Assembly (NCBI GenBank): GCA_023375785.1
Contig: SZWC01003624.1
Span: forward strand, 63,108 to 127,107
Source: Penium margaritaceum
Lineage: Eukaryota > Streptophyta > Zygnematophyceae > Desmidiales > Peniaceae
Length of the DNA stretch: 64,000 nt
Direction of reading: 5' to 3'
Each line of letters starts with the position of its first letter. Positions within the stretch are counted from its first letter, which is position 1. The notes beneath the pieces were generated by a model, which worked only from the letters and a program-made list of their open reading frames with translations, had not been told where the DNA came from and did not search any database. Of this stretch, positions 33,517 to 44,109 are shown piece by piece. Made by a program: the position numbers and the translations under genes.

Positions 33517-33757
33517 CATGTGCGCTGCATGCATCTATGTACAGTTCTTGCCTTTGAGACTCCTCACAGACTGTCCAACCAAAGGTAGGCACTAAAGAAC
33601 AACATACGGAATTCGTGAGGTTGCAAACCAAACAAACCTAAAGTGTGGATCCCTTGTTTGAGGGTGATATGTTATCTTGGTTGCAATACCAAGAGCGGTT
33701 GGCGGCCTCCCATGTTGGGACCCATTTTCTAGACCGTTGCTATCCGGTGCATTGTCA

Positions 33758-34600
33758 ATTGCCTTCTGCCTAGTCCCAAACCCAATAGGCTTTGTGTGTC
33801 ATGTTGTACCCAACCATGACGCACTTCTTGGAACGTGCATCTAGCTTGCCTCCACCTTCTCCGGAATGGATCTTCACCGATGTAGTTGACCTGTATACCT
33901 TCAAATGAGAGGCATTGGGTTTCTTTTCCGACCATACTTCCTCTGGGGTCTTCAGCTGCTTGCCTTGCTCCTTTCCACACTTCTGCAAGGCGGTTTCTGG
34001 TACGAGGTTCAAGAGTTAGCAGGCCGCTGCTTGAGCCCAAAAGCAAGTTGGGAGCTTGGCCTGGAAGACCATGCTTCGCACCATGTTGAGTGCGGTTTGG
34101 TTCATCCTCTTGGCCATGCCATTGCTTTGGAGGTTGTAAGGGGTGGTTTGCTCCTGGCGGATTCCATGATGCTTGAGCCAAGTATTGCATGCCTCGTGCT
34201 CTTATCCGTTGTCACTGCGGAGTGACTTTACCTTCTTGGATGTTTTCCACTCTACCATGGCTACAAACTGGAGAAGCTTCTCCTTGACTTCTTCCTTGGT
34301 TTTGAAGGAGTAGATCCACAAGGTGCGGCTGTGTTTGTCGATGAAGGTGACAAATTAATTGCTTCCTCCATTAGATGTCGTGCGGAAGGGTCCACACACA
34401 TCACTGTGGATCAGGTCCAAGACATTTTCTGCTTGTTGACCTCCTCTTCCAAACGGCTTCTTCTTTGCTTTCGCTTGGAGGCATGGTTCTCACAATGTAC
34501 ACCCTTCTCCATGTTTCATGATGCACCCTTCCATTTTGTAGTCCACCTCCCACTCTTGCATCTTGTGTAGTGTGGTGTTGGCGACATGGCCAAATCGCCA
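33758..34600 (-). pseudogene. B2 integrase remnant
   Basis: On the minus strand, from about 34600 leftward, this reads LWHWRFGH (zinc domain), [26 protein letters not shown], a FVTFIDKHSR-like core and LRSDNG. It then reads NGMAKRMNQT and, in the 33770-34012 frame, LNLVPETALQKCGK...KKCVMVGYN. Stops are present throughout. It is cut by B1 at 33758 and resumes at 27785. Confidence 0.85.
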
Positions 34601-35993
34601 GTGCCACAACTCAGCATTAGTGTCCTTGGTTGATGTGGTGGCTGTAGCAGTCGCCGGTATTGCATCCTTTGGCTTCGGTGCCAGTATTTCAATGGCACAT
34701 GCTACTCCCTCATCCGACGCCTTGCTGACTTTGGTTTGAAGCACGTAGAGGTCGTCGACTCTTGGAACTTGAAGCATGAGGTCATCTTTGGTGTACACAA
34801 TCTTGATGTCCTTGTTTTTTAGGGCCACAGCTTCCTTGTTGGTGAACACCTTGGTCATGTCCTTGTTGGTGATTTGTGAGACCAACAGTAGGTTTGCTGT
34901 GAAGGAGGGCATGTAGGCCACCTTTTGCAGATTGACCTCCTTCCTGGCACCATTCACGTTCAGCATCATCACATTGTTCCCTTTGCCCATGGTTTGGACG
35001 ACACTGTCATTTACACACTTGATGCGCATGTCAGATCCGGCCATGGAGACAAATGCACCCTTCTCTTTTGAGGAACTGTGGTTGGTTGTGGTTTTAAGGG
35101 CGCATGCCCCGGGCCTAAGGAGCGCTGCCCCCTTCATGGGCAACCCTTCAGCCATCGTGTTTGTAAGCTCCTTCTTCTCCTTCCAACCCTTGTTCTTGCC
35201 TTCTTTCTTGGGGCTACGGCAATCCCTAGCCCAATGTCCAGCCTTGCCACAATTGTTAAGCTTCTTGGAACTCTTCTCACCACCATTGCCTTCTCCTCCA
35301 CCGCCACCGCTTTTGCTGTTGCCTTTACCGGAGCAGGATCTTTCACCTTGTCCACCGGAGTGAGAGGCATAGGCTGAAATGTTTTCCTCACTACCACTGT
35401 GTTGCATGGACTCATTGCAGACGTGTTCGGCGGCAGCCTCATACGTCAGATCTGCTTCCTTCCAACCACTAAACATGGTGATTAAGGACCTCCAGGTTTT
35501 CGATAGCGACATCAGAATGATCATGACACACATGTTGGAGTCGACTTTCCATTCCATTCGCTGGACCTCTTGCAGCACGCTGTCGAACAACTGCAAACAT
35601 TTCGGTATCGGTTCTCTTTCGGTCACCCTCATTGACATCAACCTTTGGAAGATGAAGAGTCGGTTTTCTAGGGCGTTCAATTTCTGCACCTGTGAGAGTT
35701 TTGTGTATGCCTCATTAGCCGACATGCATCCCGTGATGTGGGAGTGTAGGTGTCTCATTGATGGACGTTACAAGTATGGCGAGAGCCATGTTGTTCTTCG
35801 TTGTCCATGCTGCAAGGTAAGCCGCATCCGTGGCCACAGTCGCATCGGCGGGTGCTGTCGCGGTCCCTTTTAGGATGTTGAGGTAGCCACGCACAATCAT
35901 GAAAATCTCAAACTGCCATATCCACAAGGGAAAACCTGTCCCCGTGAATTACGACATACCCGCCTCGAGGCGGGCTTGAGTCAGATTCTCCAT
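34490..35993 (-). pseudogene. B2 gag-protease remnant
   Basis: The likely ATG is at plus 35991-35993 (MENLTQARLEAGMS). After a stop and a frameshift near 35750 the frame is open from 35758 to 34490. It has ENRLFIFQRLMSMRVTERE, a knuckle that has lost its first CxxC spacing (NNCGKAGHWARDC), and a protease site altered to LKTTTNHSS where B1 has LDSGTNHHS. The catalytic Asp is therefore lost. Confidence 0.85.
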
Positions 35994-36406
35994 TTTTGGC
36001 AGTTGCTTGTCTCCTCTACTTTGCAGCTACTCTGTTTTGTTAAGTCTGATGAGGATGATGAGGTTGCTGACTAAAACCGTTGTCTAAGGTGCAGTTGGTT
36101 CCGTTACGTACCCCTCCTGCCGATGATCGCCTAAGATGATGTTGCCATCGTGAGAAAATGCATTCGGGGTCATACCACCTTTTGAAGTGGTAGAGCTTTA
36201 TTCCGTTGGGGCTCGAGGGTCTTGTCCAACACGGATAGAGCTATTCCTCATCCTCTAGTCTGCCACGTGCGTGCACCCTACCTAAAGAAGCCAATGGAAC
36301 CGATGGAGCACATTGGAGCGGTCCAATGTTTGTTTCCCTGTTGTACCTGTGCGCATTGCAAGACCACACGTGAGTCAGTCTTGGAAGCCTGCCTTAGAAC
36401 CAAAAT
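35994..36406. other. B2 untranslated leader
   Basis: This minus-strand stretch between the primer site and gag aligns with the B1 leader at 28451-28856. No open frame of note is present. Confidence 0.7.
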
Positions 36407-36424
36407 TATGGACCCATAATCCCT
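36407..36424 (-). promoter_or_regulatory. B2 primer-binding site, mutated
   Basis: Minus-strand AAGGGATTATGGGTCCAT is the B1 site with substitutions. It directly follows the LTR end, which the C1 insertion left as a 31-bp stub. Confidence 0.75.
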
Positions 36425-36455
36425 TGTCAATATGTTGGATAGCAACGATCTGGAA
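36425..36455 (-). repeat. B2 5' LTR, terminal stub
   Basis: The last 31 bases of the B2 5' LTR (minus: GATCGTTGCTATCC...TTGACA) are separated from the rest (44810-45412) by C1. The flanks TGGAA (36451-36455) and TTGAA (44810-44814) form the C1 target duplication with one mismatch. Confidence 0.85.
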
Positions 36456-36523
36456 TGTTGGCCTGAGGGTGAGTGTGCACCCTGGAGGGTCCCTAGCAAT
36501 GGCTGGTTCACACCACCAACTGT
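36456..36523 (-). repeat. C1 3' LTR, terminal part
   Basis: This 68-bp piece (TGTTGGCCTGAGGGTG on plus) matches 44110-44177 and completes the 3' LTR when joined to 40931. It ends in the hAT target site CCAACTGT (36516-36523). Confidence 0.93.
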
Positions 36524-36535
36524 CAATGTTGACCT

Positions 36536-36620
36536 CGTTGTCCGTTGTAGGGGCCCTACAACGACAACGCTACAACGAAGTACAACGTTGCCCCAACGTT
36601 GTGTGGTAGGCCCCTTACAC
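36536..36620. promoter_or_regulatory. hAT left subterminal motif cluster
   Basis: Several CAACG/CGTTG motifs occur in both orientations, along with a palindrome TTGTAGGGGCCCTACAA. The right end (about 40830-40910) has the same kind of cluster with CCACAACGTTGTGG. Such subterminal repeats are typical hAT transposase-binding sites; binding here is inferred. Confidence 0.6.
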
Positions 36621-37282
36621 GACCCGGGGCTGACCCAAATGGACATATGGCTCACCAGGGAGTCTTCGACAGGGAACACGNGTGCTGCATCACAGCATGC
36701 AATGCATGCATCATACAGCTCAGCAAGGGTAAGGCAATGACTGGTTTTTTTACAGCAAGATCTATCCATTGGGCCAATCGCATGAGCAGCATTACCTCAA
36801 ACTAAGCAGATTGCAAGGTCCACGTGTAACCCAACCGCACCATTGAACTGAAGATTCCTTGATTTCTTTTTTCATTTTTTTCGATGAATTGTGTATCACA
36901 CTCGTCTTTTGTCAACTTGTATGCGTGAGTCGTTCACCATTCTTGGTTCTTGCATGCTCCGCAACCAGTAAATGTTCATACATTGTACCTGTAAAAATCC
37001 GTAAAGTATTCGTTGAATTGAGGCTACATGCATCATCTTGCAATGCCAGTCCAGGATCACGGGTGCATGGGTCATCCATGCATCACAACCCCAGGCACAC
37101 GGTGGCCGAAGCCCTTCCTTTGGTCCATCACATTGCAATGCCACTCCGAGGCATGTTATGTATCATCCATGGGTCATCCATCCGAGGCTCGCGGTTACCG
37201 AAGTCTTCTCGGAAGGACTTAGGCGTTCGACAAGCTCAAAGTGTAATCGGCTTTAGTAACGCCCCACCCTTCTGCTAGCCGT
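36621..37282. other. hAT 5' non-coding region
   Basis: No coding frame can be supported. A single N at 36681 marks an assembly join. The stretch is T-rich around 36855-36890. Confidence 0.6.
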
Positions 37283-37308
37283 CTGGTGCGACTCTTGTGT
37301 CGCACCAG
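37283..37308 (+). promoter_or_regulatory. Hairpin just before the hAT start codon
   Basis: CTGGTGCGAC (37283-37292), a TCTTGT loop and GTCGCACCAG (37299-37308) form a perfect 10-bp stem. The transposase ATG starts at 37310, one base after it. A role in limiting translation is a guess. Confidence 0.7.
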
Positions 37309-37309
37309 C

Positions 37310-40136
37310 ATGGCGTCTCAACCTTCCGGCTTGCCGTCTCACCCGTCTCGGGGGGACAGCTCTGCTGCTGGCACCGTTCAGTCACCCATTCCTTCATCTG
37401 GCGTTACCGACGCCTCCTTCAACCCAACTCGCTGGAATCCTCCCCGAAAGCGCCAGTGCAGCGGTGACTTTCTGACAAAGGAGTTGAGCAAGCACTGTGA
37501 TCCTGTCCCAACAAAGACAAAGAAAGCGGGGTGGCGCTGTGGCTCATGCGGCACCATCAAAGCAGGGACCTGTGATTGTATTCGCGGCCATTTTAGCGGC
37601 GACAACCACAACATCGGACGGTGCCCGTACCCACCACCAACTGCCCGCGATGCCCTAGGGCTGGAGCGAGTTCCGCCGCCTCCCTCAGGATGGAAGCCGC
37701 AAAGTGTCCAGCTGTACAAGGGACTTGGAGCAGAGTGGGGGACCAAGGACAAACCCGTGCAGTGGGTAAAACTGTGGGAGAAGTACCAGACGCAGGCCTC
37801 TGCCGCAGCAGCCGGGGTCATGTTGGAGGCCGACAGTGACGATGAGGGGCCTCACCCCGGACAGTCCATCCGTCAGGAGAGTCAAGCAACAGCCTCAGAC
37901 ATTGTCCCTATGTTCGACGTGAGGAGGGCTGCCTCTTTCCGGCAGACCAGCATGGACAAGCACATCGAGCGCGGCCACAATGATAGGTGCCAGCTGAACG
38001 TGGTGAAGCTGATGTGCATCCAAGCAGCTCCTATATCCTTCTGCCGTGAATCAGTACTCCTTGAGACCCTGAAGTCTGCTCGGAAGATTTCTAGTGGCTT
38101 CCGCCTCCCAAGCCGCACCCGCGTCGTCAAAGACCTGCTCCCCAAACTGGATAAGGAGCTGGAGGAGCTAGATGCTCCCTTGAAGCAGGCATCGGATATC
38201 TACGGCTGCTCTGTGGCCGTGGACGAATGGGCAGACCGTCAATTCAGGCCCATTGACAACGCGATGGCCTGCAACGCCCAAGGATCTGTCCACCTCTTCT
38301 CACGTGACGCCAGCGGCCTTAGCAGGGATGCTGACCACACGGCCAGCATGATCGAAGCTGCTGTTGAGGCTGTAGGTGTGGAGAGGGTGGTCTCGGTGAT
38401 ATGTGACAACACTTCCACCAACAAGAAGGCCTTCACTGATCTGAAAGAGAAGTACCCGCAGCTGTTCTTCCAGGGGTGCTGCGCGCACAACGTCGACCTC
38501 ATCATGAAAGACATCGGGAAAAGNCAAAATCCTCGTGCCACGCTGTGACACCAGGTTTGCCTCCACCTTCGACATGGTCGAGCGGCTGCTTGACCAGAAG
38601 GAAAACTTGGAGACAATGGTGGACACGGACCTCTGGAAGCAGATGGGAATGCGAAGGGATGCAGGTTTCAAGGCGAGGAAGAAGGAGGTGCGGCGTCTCG
38701 TCCGTCGCAGGGTGTTTTGGGTTCAGGTCTGTCAGCTCAAAGATCTACTGGAGCCGCTGGTGAGAGCATTGCGGGTGGCGGACAGGAGTGGTGGCTCTGC
38801 AGGTAAGATATACGAGGGCCTCCTTGACTGTTAAGAGGAGCTCAGGGCACTGGGTGAGAAGAAGGGCAGGAAACCAGCCAGGGTGCCCAAGTCCTATGTG
38901 AAGTTTGCTCTAGGTAGGCTGAATGCACGCTGGACAAAGGACATGTCTTGCCCATTGTATGCCGCAGCCCGCCGCATGCACCCTGAGCATTTTGGCAACG
39001 ATCTGTCACAGGATTCGGCCACCATGCAGGCATGGCAGGCTGTGGTGGATGCGCTGGTGCCTGGTGACAAGCATGATGACTTGCTGCATGAGATTTCCGC
39101 ATTCCAGAGAGGTCAGGTCATGGTCCAGCCAGTCCCAACTGTCACTGCAGGGAAGAACGCAAAGGCTGTGGCAGCTGTGGCCAAGGTTCAGTGCAGGAGC
39201 ATGACTCCTGTGGAGTGGCACGTCAACTACATGCATTACATGCCCACATTGCGTGACCTCGCACTGAAAGTGTTGTCTCAGCCTTGTTCGTCATCTGAAT
39301 GTGAGCGTGTGTTCTCCACTCATGAGTTGGTGCACACTGCACGTAGGAACCGCCTGCTTGTTTCAACGCTGGAGTTGCTTGTCCGCTGCAATGTCAGACT
39401 GCAAAAGCACTATGGGAAGAGCGGCGGGCGAGCAGCAAAGCAGTTTCCACAAGCGACAGAGGCAGCAGAAGGAGAGGAAGCAGATGACGGAGAGGCAAGT
39501 GAAGATGATGGTGAGATTGTGGAGGAGGGGGGCGAGGTGGAGCTGCTCAATGAGGATGAAGAGGACGGCAGTGACAGTGATGAGGGTGAAGATGAGGAGG
39601 AGGACATCATCGGTGCGGAGGGAGATGACGACGTCATTGAGCTGGAGGCCAACATCAGTGTTCTGGTTGACTCTCCCATGTTACCGCATGCACGTCGTGT
39701 ACGCATGCGGCAGGAGCCCCCGGCCGTGGCATCTGGAAGCAGGCAGACCAGTCGCAGCCAGACTCGTGCAGCAACTACAGCAGCTGATCCAGCCTCTGAT
39801 GCAGGAGGCACTTCAGCAGCAGCTACAATAGCAGGTACAGCAGCAGCTACAGCAGCAGGCACAGCAGCAGCGACAGCTGAAATGCCCGGCGCAACAGAAT
39901 CAACTGCTGCAGGAGTACCTTCAGCACCTACTTCACCACAAGCAACTGCCGGAGCAGAAGCAACTCCTGCAACTCCTGCTTCAGATCCAACACCTGCAAC
40001 TCCACCTCCACCGCCACATGAAGCAGGAGGGCTAGATGCTCATGCCAGTGGGCAAGCTTCACATGCCCGTGCCTCAGGCACAAAACGCCAGGCTGCCGGG
40101 GAGAAGGCAGCCAAGCGTGGACGTGCTAAGAAGTAG
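37310..40136 (+). pseudogene. hAT transposase (DUF659 type), one stop and one N join
   Basis: ATG at 37310 (MASQPSGLPSHPSRG) begins a protein of about 940 residues. A BED-like zinc finger (CGSC...IRGHFSGDNHNIGRC) lies at residues 77-105. A DUF659/RNase H-like core at about 300-405 includes CSVAVDEWADRQF, a VICDNTSTN motif and GCCAHNVDLIMKDIG. After the N at 38524 the frame shifts and continues with CDTRFASTFDMVERLL. A TAA at 38832-38834 sits where sense is expected. The C-terminal hAT dimerisation domain (LALKVLSQPCSSSECERVFSTHELVHTARRNRL) is at about 39250-39350. An unusual acidic then Ala/Thr-rich tail of about 220 residues ends in a basic KRGRAKK. It would act in the nucleus on the TIRs. 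The stop could be a sequencing error. Confidence 0.9.
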
Positions 40137-40394
40137 GAAGGCTACATTGTCTCTGTCAAATCACTCCTTGAATAAACTTCATTGACATTCTATTCCTATT
40201 TGACTAGCTGCGCCTGTTTGACTTGCTTCCAATGCCTAGCTATTCCTTGCTAAATGTAATGTGCAACATGAAGCTGATAGTTGCATTGACACTGTGCTTA
40301 CAATGCTTACAATGTTCTGTCTGTCCTGCTTACAAAACCTTGCTAATGATCATAGAATGTAGTGTGTAACATGAAGATGGTAGCCAGAATGTAG
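40137..40394. other. hAT 3' non-coding region
   Basis: AT-rich sequence with an AATAAA (40172-40177) about 35 bases after the stop, a plausible polyadenylation signal. No gene is present. Confidence 0.6.
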
Positions 40395-40881
40395 GGCAAT
40401 GTGCCATGCACGTGCCTCTGTTCACATGTATGTGAATGGGGCCTAAAAATGAGTGGAGGTACAGTTTAAGTGGTAAGAATTGAAGTTAGAATTTCAATGT
40501 GTAGTGTACTTATGAAAATAACACCTGATGAAAATGGTCAAGTTCAGCTTTCTGACATAGTGGGTGCCGCTAAAACCAGCGTTGTGAAGGGGCCACAACG
40601 TTGTCCCCAGAATGGACTACAACGTTGTTCGTTGTCCNGGCAATGTGCCATGCACGTGCCTCTGTTCACATGTATGTGAATGGGGCCTAAAAATGAGTGG
40701 AGGTACAGTTTAAGTGGTAAGAATTGAAGTTAGAATTTCAATGTGTAGTGTACTTATGAAAATAACACCTGATGAAAATGGTCAAGTTCAGCTTTCTGAC
40801 ATAGTGGGTGCCGCTAAAACCAGCGTTGTGAAGGGGCCACAACGTTGTCCCCAGAATGGACTACAACGTTGTTCGTTGTCC
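40395..40881. repeat. 243-bp direct duplication around a single N
   Basis: 40395-40637 and 40639-40881 look identical and are separated only by the N at 40638. Both code the same 56-codon open frame from 40470 and 40714. This is the pattern of two contigs whose overlap was not collapsed. Confidence 0.93.
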
Positions 40882-40930
40882 ACAACGTTGTGGCGTTGTA
40901 CGTGGTACGTAGGTCAACATTGCCAACTGT

Positions 40931-41563
40931 TTTTGGAGAGACTGAAACTGTGGAGGCAACTAGTTCCAAGGATGGCAGAAAACTGGTCAGAGAGTGGGGC
41001 AATAGTTTTGGCCTCAATTGACTGGAATGAAATCTTTTTCAAGGCTCACAAACAGTGGCATTTTATAGCCACTGATCTAAGATTTCCATAACAACAAAGC
41101 ATGCCAGATTTGAAGCTTCCTAGCAGATTCTATGGCTTGTACATTGTCTATTGGTAGGTTTTCCTTTTTCCCACCTAGGAAGGCATCCCTTCCCTCCTCT
41201 AGAAGCTTCTGCCCCTTCCTAGATTCCTCAGCTTGCTTCTAGTAGGAGAGAAGGTGTCCAGAAGACCAAGACACCTCTAGATGCCTAAGAGGGACAAGTC
41301 ACCCCTTCTAGAAGGTGTGCCACCTTCCTGGACCCTCACCTGGCCTTCTAGAAACTTAAGGAGGAATTATAGAGTTTGAGCTAGCCTCCTGACATATATT
41401 TTCCGCCTCCCTTGACGCAGGGCAGAATTTCATCTTGTGGGACTTGAACCCGGGCCCCTGCCTCTATAGGTGGACACCATTAACCACTAAGCCACTAAGG
41501 CTTGTCTTTTTGGTGTTCCTTTTTGGAGTCACTCCTGTCATAGTGAGGAGCATCACTCCAACA
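40931..41563 (-). repeat. C1 3' LTR, main part
   Basis: It aligns with 44178-44809 and with the solo LTR C2. It carries the tRNA-like block (plus 41436-41500: B box 41440-41450, A box 41484-41494, spacing 44). Confidence 0.92.
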
Positions 41564-41573
41564 ATCTCCCCAT
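41564..41573 (-). promoter_or_regulatory. C1 polypurine tract
   Basis: Minus-strand ATGGGGAGAT lies directly upstream of the 3' LTR start TGTTGGAGTG. Confidence 0.75.
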
Positions 41574-41828
41574 TGAGCATCACCCATGGCACTTGTCCAT
41601 GCTCAACCTGCAACTGAGGAGCCTTTCTCCTCATGAGAGGCGAGCTTACATTTTGTTGCTCCCTCCAACTCAACCCCATCCTTCATGTCCAGTGCCTCCT
41701 TCATGCTCCTCTTGCGTGAAGAAGAATTGTGCAAACCCAGTCCAGATGCCCTTGTTGGCATCATACCTTTTAGTCTTTCTTCGCACACGGCTGCTCGTGC
41801 GGGGCTCTTGAGGCAGTTGTTGTTGTTG

Positions 41829-43253
41829 CTATCCCCTTTTGGCGCCATCCTCTCCAAGCGCCTGCTCCCCCACACTTGGAGATCTTGGATACATTGGTCG
41901 ACTCCCCGCCTCCACGTCCATCTCCGGTGCTTCGGATTCCTCATCCGAACTGGCCAGAATAAAATCTTCCGCTCGCCCATCCCTTAGGCGATCTTCTCCG
42001 GCTTGTGCTGTTGCGAGGACGTCACCCTCATTCACGTCCTCCGGCGTCTCCCCCTCAAGGAGTGGCAACCACTCCCCTCTCTTGGAGAGACCTGCCTCCT
42101 CGTCTGTCCAACGGCTTTTCTCGTCAAACGTGACGTCACGACTCCGCACAATCTGCTGCCTCCTTGGGTCAAAGAGCCGGTATGCCTTGCTTCCGCTCTC
42201 ATACCTAAGGAAGATATACCAGCGAGTTCGTGGGTCCAGCTTGCTCCGTCCTTCACGTGCCTGCACAACCGCATGTGCAACACAACCAAACGTGCGAAGG
42301 TGACCCACCGCTGGCTTCCTCCCGCTCCACACCTCTTGTGGCGTCTTCCACGCCTTGCTCTCCTTGTCCTTCAGCGGCTTGGTCGGCATGAGATTCATGA
42401 TGTACGCTACTGACCTTGCCGCCTCCGCCCAATACCGTTGTGTAAGGCCAGCGTCGCTCAACATGGATCGCACCATGTTAAAGATTGTGCGATTCGCTCT
42501 CTCTGCGACGCCATTCTGTTGTGGGGAGTGTGGAGTTGTTTTCTGCCACTCAATCCCCTTGCTCTTCATCCACCCAAGGCACCCCGCATATTCACCGCCG
42601 TTGTCACTCCGGAACGCCTTCACCTTCAACTCTGTTTGCCGCTCCACATCTGCCACAAACTCATGCATGCACGCAAGGACCTCACTCTTCCCCTTCATTG
42701 TGTAGAGGTGGAGTTTCCGGCTGTGGTCATTGATGAAGGTGAGGAAGTAGCGAGCTCCGCCAATGGAGCTCTCAAGTGGTCCACACACATCTCTGTGTAC
42801 CACGGCCAGTTTTGCCGATGCACGCGTCCCCTTGACCACTTTCCTCTTAGCCATCTCTTTCACTGTCGATGGAGACATGTGGTAGAGTCGGCGGTGCCAT
42901 AGGTCCAGGTCTCTTCCATCCTTCGTTGCAAGATTGGCGGCGTTGGACCCCACCCGGCTGCTGAGGATCTTCGCGCGTAGCACGTACAAGTCGTCCTCCC
43001 TCTTGGCACGTGCAATCACCTCACCTTTGCCCTCTTTGCGGATGACGGCCTCCTTCTTTGTGAAGAGCACCTCAAGTCCCTTGTCGGTAAGGCAGCTGAC
43101 AGAGAGCAGGTTTGCCCCAAAGTAAGGCATATACAGCACGTCATGGATTGTGCCCGTGACAGGTTTGCCATCCACAATTGACTCAATGCGGACGTTACCC
43201 TCGCCGGCGGCCACCTCTGTTTTACCATTGGCCACCGTCATATGTCTCTCCAA
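41829..43253 (-). pseudogene. C1 integrase, frame open, zinc CxxC lost
   Basis: One open frame on the minus strand starts at the N (43254) with a post-protease segment (VLYMPYFGANLLSVSCLTDKG). The HH half of the integrase zinc domain (LWHRRLYHMS) is present, but the CxxC half is deleted: KRKVVKG runs straight to TRASAKLAVVHRD. The catalytic core is complete (VVHRDVCGP, FLTFINDHSRK, FRSDNGGEYAG, NGVAERANRT), and the C-terminal domain reaches VRSRDVTFDE. It ends in a Glu-rich linker and a stop at 41829. A working enzyme is doubtful without the zinc site. Confidence 0.88.
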
Positions 43254-43254
43254 N

Positions 43255-44041
43255 TCTTCCCGCCCTGCTTTGACCGGTCTATTTTCTTCTTGGGATAGTT
43301 GCGCGCGTAGTGGCCATCCTTGCCACAGTTGAAGCACTCCCCCTTCTTGTCACCCTTCTTGGTGCCCTGTTTGGCACCCTTCCACTTGTCGCCTCGGCCT
43401 CCACGTTGAGGATGAACCGTGTAAGCTGAACTTGATGCCGTTGCACTCTCTCGACCGCCACGTCGCATCCACTCATTGCGCACGCACTCAGCAACCTTTG
43501 GGTACTTCAGCTCGTCGGAAGGCCAGCCACCAAGGACTGTGATCATGGGACTCCAACTGTCCGGCAAGGCCAGAAGGAGGATCATAGCTTGCAACTGAGA
43601 GTCGACCTCCAAACCAGTGGCCACGCACTCCGCTGCGAGCGACTCAATCTGCTGCATGATCTCCATGATGTTGTCGCCTTCGTTAGCTCGGAGGGTGACG
43701 AGCCGTTTGAAAATGAAGAGCTGATTGGCAAGGTTGCTTGACTGGTAGATGGAGCACAGTTTTGACCATGCGTCTGTGGCCAGGGTGCATCCTTGGATGT
43801 GCCCAAGTTGGGGCGGGCATAACGCGGACACAAGGAGCGCCAACGCCTGTTTGTTGCTCTTCTTGTATGCCTCCTTCACCTCAGCCGTTGCATTCTCCGG
43901 CAAAGCAGTCCCATCACCCTTCACAAGCTCAACCAGTCCCTTGTCGTCGAGGAAGACCTCAAACTGCCACCTCCACAAGACAAAACCTGTCCCATCAAAC
44001 TTAAGGACAGCGTGGCTGCTCTCTTGCTCGCTGGTCGCCAT
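43255..44041 (-). CDS. C1 gag
   Basis: ATG at plus 44039-44041 opens MATSEQESSHAVLKFDG. The copia gag core includes FVLWRWQFEVFLDDKG, SNLANQLFIFKRLVTLRANEGDN and a VLGGWPSDELKY motif. It has a knuckle CFNCGKDGHYARNY, with the last Cys replaced by Tyr. The frame is open to the single N at 43254, where the protease active-site DSGA motif should be but is not present on either side, so sequence is probably missing at that join. Gag would form the virus-like particle in the cytoplasm. Confidence 0.88.
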
Positions 44042-44090
44042 GTCTTACTGTTGGAAGCGTGAAATCAAGCTGGCTTTGAACCCCTTAGAG

Positions 44091-44109
44091 GCGTGGGCCC
44101 ATAACCCTT
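44091..44109 (-). promoter_or_regulatory. C1 primer-binding site (internal tRNA-iMet)
   Basis: Minus-strand AAGGGTTATGGGCCCACGC directly follows the LTR end CCAACA. It shares its first 17 bases with the A1 and B1 sites. Confidence 0.85.

Larger units (their letters stand above)
27786..33757 (+). mobile_element. Copia element B1 (family B, plus) inside B2
   Basis: Complete layout: 5' LTR (648 bp), internal-tRNA primer site, gag-protease, integrase, RT-RNase H, PPT and 3' LTR (645 bp). It sits inside the integrase C-terminal part of B2 in opposite orientation. Flanks CTTGC (27781-27785) and ATTGC (33758-33762) form a target duplication with one mismatch. The B2 reading continues across when B1 and one flank copy are set aside. 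Confidence 0.92.
33113..33757 (+). repeat. B1 3' LTR
   Basis: It starts TGTTGAATGTTATGC and ends GTGCATTGTCA. It includes the tRNA-like block and, downstream, a clear TATA box, so the putative Pol III-type and Pol II-type signals lie in the same LTR about 180 bp apart. Confidence 0.92.
36524..40922 (+). mobile_element. hAT transposon with complete ends
   Basis: A class II element has 12-bp perfect terminal inverted repeats (CAATGTTGACCT at 36524-36535; AGGTCAACATTG at 40911-40922) and an exact 8-bp target duplication CCAACTGT (36516-36523, 40923-40930), diagnostic of hAT. Both subterminal regions are rich in CAACG/CGTTG motifs. It encodes one DUF659/hAT-C transposase on the plus strand. A 243-bp duplication next to a single N (40638) inflates its length. 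Confidence 0.96.
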
